From contig BFEA01000560.1 of assembly GCA_003427395.1 (NCBI GenBank), positions 498,437-530,958 on the forward strand: a stretch of DNA of 32,522 bases, read 5' to 3'. This document shows positions 28,440-32,522 of the stretch, piece by piece. The notes under the pieces were generated by a model. That model saw only the letters and a list, made by a program, of their open reading frames with translations. It was not told the DNA's origin and did not search any database. The DNA is from Chara braunii. Its lineage: Eukaryota; Streptophyta; Charophyceae; Charales; Characeae. Position 1 is the stretch's first letter. The number at the start of each line of letters is the position of its first letter. Made by a program: the position numbers and the translations under genes.

Positions 28440-29855
28440 CTATTTTCCTAAAAAATGATGAGTCGATGCAAATTTTAACTCCATCTTTCCTCCCTTAGCA
28501 GTCTCTACAACTTTCTTAAATGCCTCAATTTGTCCATCGTCATCCTTGAGATTACCAAGGGCCTTTATTATTTTCGAAACTTGGTTAATACCCACTGGAA
28601 TTTCTTCTTTAACATCTTGTTTGCCTTCTTCTCTTAGTCCCTTAATCCTTTCAGTAAACTCTTCTTTTCTGGTTAAATTAACAGACAATTGATGTTTGAA
28701 ATCATTTTTAGTGCAAACCATAAATGTCTGTTCCTGAGCAATCTCAGGATCTTGTAGGCCGATCCAGGATGACCTCTCATGACTGAAAAATTGGACTGCC
28801 TCCATTCTATGCAAGAATGGAGTGCCCAAGATACAATCGTGGTTCAGTTTCGACACTACAAAACCCAGTAATTCAACTGACATGGTCCCTACTCTGATAG
28901 ACAGATTGTCAATAAATCCAGCCACAAAAAGTTCCCCTGCAATATTGCTCAGTATGTTTTGAGCAGGTTTATCAATAGATAAGTTACAAGCCTGCATTGT
29001 TCTCCGAGAAAGAAGTATCATTTTTGCTCTAGAGTCCACTAAGGCTCAAATTTTCATTTGATTAATATAAATGGTCAGGTGTCCACATCCCATGGTTGCG
29101 AATCTCATCTTACAACCTGACAGTGATCTGTTCACCTTACTGGAAAAGATTGATCCCACGTAATTAACTTCCAGTTTCTTCTTCTCAATCAACTTCTTCA
29201 GTTCTTCTCTCAACTTAGGTGCTAGAGTCATTGCTTCCTTGAATGACAGAGTCACTTCTGTCTCTTCTAACATTTTAGTAATTACGTCAGTAATCACTGT
29301 TCCATCTTTCAAATCACTCTTGAGAATAAATTTCTTCCTTCCTTGTTCATTTTTCCTATGCGGAAGCTTTGGTTCTGGGTCATCAAGAATATTAATCAGC
29401 GATTCCTCAGTCTTCCTTCTTATCTTTTCCTCTATCATTTGAGGCGTCAAACGTGCTTGAAGGTTTTTCACTTCACCGAGCACGACACTGGGTTCCATGA
29501 CGAGTTCTGAAGGTAGATCACCATCAAATGACATCATGTTGGCCAGAAAACGAGTCGTTTCATTAGAAGGAGATTCTACTAATTCAGAAGGGTTCTGAGA
29601 AGTAAAATTCCCTTCTAATGGAGACTCACTTGTAGAAGCCTTGTCAGACGCACCCTCTATCAATGTTAAGGATTGCAGAGACAACTCAGTCGTGGTATGA
29701 GGGTCACTTGTTTCCTGTACTAATTCATTAGGCAATTCATCAATAAGAAAGTGGACATTCACATTGACCTTTCTCTTCTTCTTCTTCTTCATTTTTTCAT
29801 CATGTTTAAGAGCAAGAAGTCTCATACCTCCTGGATGTCTGGGGTCCAGCTTGTT
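28440..29855 (-). pseudogene. Pol N-terminal region and aspartic protease, copy B
   Basis: The retropepsin-like protease cleaves the Gag-Pol polyprotein. The active-site region reads ALVDSRAKMILLS at 29028-29036, where DSG is expected; the Gly is replaced by Arg (AGA from a likely GGA). Downstream CILGTPFLHRMEA matches the usual ILGxPFL block. A TGA at 29046-29048 lies just before ALVDS in the same frame. The preceding stretch (29825-29046) is Lys/Glu/Ser-rich spacer. Gag and this segment share one frame, separated by a TAA at 29856-29858. The Arg substitution and stops make the enzyme inactive. Confidence 0.75.
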
Positions 29856-30793
29856 TTATGAATTATCACAGACATGACCCATTGCATCATTTTTTGCCAC
29901 CCCACTCCTTACATCCTCCTCAAGAGGCCTGCAATAGGTGGTAGTGTGACCCCCTTCACCACAATAGTAGCAGACAAAACTCTTCTTAGGACGGTCATCA
30001 TACTTCCTTCTTTCTCTGTTTCCTCTGTCATCATTCCCTCCATTATTTCTGGATCTAGAGGAGTCTCTCTTCTTACCATAGCCTTTATCATCATCATCAT
30101 CATCTTCCTCTTCACTTTCAACTTTCTTCTTCCCTCTTTCATCCACAGCATGGTTTGCAGACATATAGTTAGTCATCACTCTTTGAATAATGTACTGATC
30201 TGATACAATGACCATTTCTTAGAGTTCTAACAATTGCAACCATTTCATCCCACCTGAGAGGATAGCGCTGAGTTTGATTGAGGACTGTCTGCCTTTCTGT
30301 GTCAGTAAAATTTGTCAAAAAATGTAACATCTCTAAGTTTCGTCCAAATATGAGATTCTTCTTGCTGTTCGGATGAAGATCTGAAGAAAAACATTGAAAG
30401 TGTCATACTTAGCTCTTCTGATGTTGAGTAGATCCTTGGTTGTAGTTGGAACTGAGTCTTTCTCAAATTCCTTTTTCATTCTCTCTTTGACCTGTTCCCA
30501 TGTAGTGGCTCCTTCCATCAACTCCTGAACACCCAACCTAGAGTCAGTGTCACAGTAAGATAGAAGGTGCTTAAGTCGTTGCTTGTCTGTCCAGCCATAA
30601 CTGAGCCCAAATAATTTACTTGGGGTCCTCTGAAGCAGGGAATTCTCTCATCCGGCCTCTTTGTTCTTGCGATATCTGATCCCCCTTTGATCGTGTCGAC
30701 TCTCTCGACCAATTCTCGTATAACCCCAACCAAGGTCTCTTCATTGGTTCCTGCAGATGAGCTGGGTCTCAACCGACCAACCATCTTGACCAT
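29856..30793 (-). pseudogene. Gag with CCHC zinc knuckle, copy B
   Basis: From ATG 30793 (MVKMVGR) to TAA 29856. Contains TWEQVKERMKKEFE and the acidic run seen in copy A, then a CX2CX4HX4C knuckle, CYYCGEGGHTTTYC (29972-29931), which binds the element RNA. Breaks: a deletion of about 27 nt and a frame change near 30615 relative to copy A, the TAG at 30333-30335 shared with copy A, and a lost segment of about 80 nt near 30190. The TAA is in frame with the protease region, so gag and pol could once have been joined by stop readthrough, or the TAA is secondary. Confidence 0.75.
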
Positions 30794-30853
30794 AATTTTT
30801 TTTTTAACGCTTACCTCTGATTCCCTTACCACTCTTAGTCTCCTCTCTTCACT

Positions 30854-31120
30854 TCAATCTCCCACTCTCCTCGCAAGGGATACCGGCTCGTTCCTCTCTT
30901 CTTTTGTTTGCTCTACCCCTTGATAATTCTATACATAAAGAGTATATGCGATAATAGACTGGGCAATGATCAAAGGTAAAGCAATCCTTCTCAGCCTCCC
31001 AATGTAATCTTCAATCAACTCTCTTTCATCATCCCTACTCAGTCTTTTATTATACCTCTTTACAGTACCCCGAATCATAAAATATCAGGTCAAGTCTATG
31101 ATCTCATAGTCAAATTGCAT
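30854..31120 (-). pseudogene. ORFf2, copy B
   Basis: Same length and junctions as 3504-3770: ATG 31120 three bases after the ORFf1 stop, TGA 30854-30856. Two internal stops in this copy: TGA in place of Arg in the LTRYF segment, and TAG where copy A has CAG after TLYV. Confidence 0.6.
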
Positions 31121-31123
31121 TGC

Positions 31124-31414
31124 TTACAACCCGTTGTTGATCCTTTTGGCAAGAGAGACTCGTTCCCAAGAAGTGTGGTACTATATTCTCTTAGTAGTTC
31201 CCACTTTCACCACCTTTAATAAATAGTTTATCTCAATCTGATCAGTGACAATTCTCAGGGCAGAATCTCTCATTCGATCAAAGAAAGGCTGCAAGAACTC
31301 AAGCTCATTCAGAGTCGAAAAGTTCCTGTCAGAGATCCGAAGAGTCCCTTCTATCTTGATTATTCTTCCTTCCAATACAACCCCAAATGTTAACTGTTCA
31401 GCCAAACAGGGCAT
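31124..31414 (-). pseudogene. ORFf1, copy B
   Basis: Same 97-codon span as 3774-4064 of copy A, including the TAACGATG junction with ORFe. One internal TAG near 31181 where copy A has TCG. The shared motif reads LRIVTDQIEINYLLKV. Confidence 0.6.
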
Positions 31415-31416
31415 CG

Positions 31417-31965
31417 TTAACCATCATAGGAAACATATGAAAGATTGATATCAGGTTGAACATAATCAGGGATATCGAACCTGTGTTCAAAGGTACTTAG
31501 AAGCAAGGATTTTATCATCACAGTAGAGTTTTTCTCCCTTGCTCTACCAATCTCAGCAATAGCCTCCAGCAGAGGCATCCAATCTCTCCTATCCTCAAAT
31601 CCCTCAGCAATTGAGAACTCCGGGAGCCTTTCAAATTTCCTTACTCCCACTTCCCATTTCACTTTCCTTATTAACTTCTCTAACCATTCTTTTGTCCGCT
31701 CAAGATTGACATACGCCTCTTTTAAATACTCCAAGTAGTCAACTTCCTCCTCTAGTTAGGTAGAGGAGTAAACCCTCACACCCAAACTGTCAGAGTTCAG
31801 AATTTTAACTACAGGAACATGAAATATTATATGTCCTTTCCCACAAATCTCATGCCTGAAGATTACAAAGGGATTATCATACCCTGTTACCTCATAAGGT
31901 TTGTCCCTCACAGTAGTTATCCTAGCTACTGAGAGTATTCTTCTTGGGCTCTCTTCACCTTCCAT
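31417..31965 (-). pseudogene. ORFe, copy B
   Basis: Same 183-codon span as ORFe in copy A, from ATG 31965 to TAA 31417-31419, with one internal stop near 31754. Most differences from copy A change amino acids, consistent with decay without selection. It overlaps ORFa by 40 nt, as in copy A. Confidence 0.6.
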
Positions 31966-32437
31966 ACAAGATCTATCATGGCTAACCAATTGTGTCTTGA
32001 GAATGTAAGCCCCTCAACAGGTGGTGATGGAATCCCAACAAAAGGTCTGACATAGGTACTAAAGGAGAAACTCTCTCCCTCTCGCCCTAGCCTTCTTTTC
32101 TCATCATGTACAAGGTTCGACGCTCGTTGCCAACACGCACCTTTTCTACACTCTTCAAATCTTTGTTTCGGTACATAGATCGCAATATCATACTCATCAA
32201 GATCAATAAAATAACAGATAAGAACATACAGATTGTCCTGCTCTCGCCCCGGTTTCTTATGGCCTCATACCTCACAATCTCATAGGGGATTATGGCTCTA
32301 CTCGTTATAGAATTAAGGGAATTTAACTGTTTATCTGATTCAACCTTACTCAACCCTCCATGGCCTCTTATCAATCTAAGCCAAGGTTTCTCTCTTGAGG
32401 GTACATAGCGTCGGCTCATTTGACTCTCTGGTCCCAT
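31926..32437 (-). pseudogene. ORFa, copy B
   Basis: ATG 32437 (MGPESQMSRRYVP) to TAG 31926-31928. The N-terminal 40 residues are open here although stopped in copy A, which supports this start. A one-base deletion near 32250 shifts the frame within the YEAI segment; total span 512 nt against 513 in copy A. Confidence 0.6.
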
Positions 32438-32522
32438 TTCACTTTCAGAGCAAACTCAACCACCGCAGACCAATTTTCTCTTGACAAATTTATATCGGCC
32501 AAGAGAGGAACTGAAAATCCCT
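32416..32522 (-). pseudogene. ORFb, 3' end only, copy B
   Basis: The last 35 or so codons of ORFb, ending FALKVKWDQRVK then TGA 32416-32418. The Trp here (TGG) is TGA in copy A. The gene continues beyond the window. Confidence 0.55.

Larger units (their letters stand above)
25189..32522 (-). mobile_element. Ty3/gypsy retrotransposon copy B, open at window edge
   Basis: Order on the minus strand: ORFb (partial), a, e, f1, f2, gag with zinc knuckle, protease, reverse transcriptase, RNase H, integrase. Integrase following RNase H defines Ty3/gypsy rather than Ty1/copia. Most gag-pol segments share one frame (29039, 29825, 30215, 28211, 27785 and 26312 all agree), implying an ancestral single or near-single gag-pol frame now interrupted. 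The stretch from 24841 to 25188 holds no gene and should be 3' untranslated or LTR sequence. Terminal repeats were not resolved. Confidence 0.85.

Overview
This is a gene-poor stretch of nuclear DNA from a eukaryote. It is dominated by microsatellites, minisatellites, dispersed repeats and decayed Ty3/gypsy-type retrotransposons. Nothing looks bacterial: there are no operons of host genes, Shine-Dalgarno sites, CRISPR array, rRNA or complete tRNA. Host identity cannot be settled. The primer-binding site at 6283-6302 resembles, from memory, those of plant Athila/Tat elements, and several stop codons look like C-to-T changes at CG or CAG sites. I therefore lean weakly toward an alga or other plant-lineage genome. 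A 376-base N gap (15028-15403) and scattered single Ns mark a draft assembly.

Layout. 1-2513: pyrimidine-rich tandem repeats, (CA)n, a 25-bp minisatellite, (GATA)n/(GA)n, a Helitron-like 3' end and AT-rich filler. 2594-6302, minus strand: a truncated retrotransposon (copy A) with its 5' end intact: primer-binding site, leader, a chain of small ORFs, then a gag cut off at a dispersed microsatellite-bearing repeat. 6308-8250: a second, different element whose ORF is related to that chain. 8250-11240: no recognisable gene; short hairpin repeats. 11240-14700: diverged large repeat units carrying (TAA)n tracts, split by about 850 bp of degenerate GTGTCAC minisatellite. 14700-16530: microsatellites, the gap and four copies of a short dispersed repeat. 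16530-17900: a tRNA-derived (SINE-like) promoter head and palindromes. 17900-22300: mostly unrecognised, with a GC-rich minus-strand ORF at 20561-20914 that looks like a distant relative of the chain ORFs. 22300-23200: a small RGG-rich plus-strand ORF with one in-frame stop. 23370-24840: tandem and hairpin repeats, probably the 3' region of copy B. 25189-32522 (open at the window edge), minus strand: a long but dead Ty3/gypsy element (copy B) with gag, zinc knuckle, protease, reverse transcriptase, RNase H and integrase, preceded by the same ORF chain.

The most interesting observation is the chain between the primer-binding site and gag. Reading 5' to 3' on the minus strand in copy A there are seven small ORFs: ORF0 6036-5944, ORFc 5957-5580, ORFb 5555-5067, ORFa 5088-4576, ORFe 4615-4067, ORFf1 4064-3774 and ORFf2 3770-3504, then gag from 3444. 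Neighbouring ORFs overlap by 14-40 nt or are 2-3 nt apart, except the 24-nt gap between c and b and the roughly 60-nt gap before gag. Wherever both copies can be compared the junctions match: b/a overlap 22, a/e overlap 40, e/f1 gap 2, f1/f2 gap 3. Six of the seven ORFs share a recognisable motif, so they look like tandem duplicates of one protein module. Two further relatives lie outside the two copies. I recognise no known family. A Ty3/gypsy element with a tandem array of coupled paralogous ORFs ahead of gag is, to my knowledge, not a described architecture.

Both copies are non-functional: stops, frameshifts and a protease active-site change are visible. The ORFs are therefore annotated as broken or relic genes, and the ancestral arrangement is inferred by comparing the two copies.
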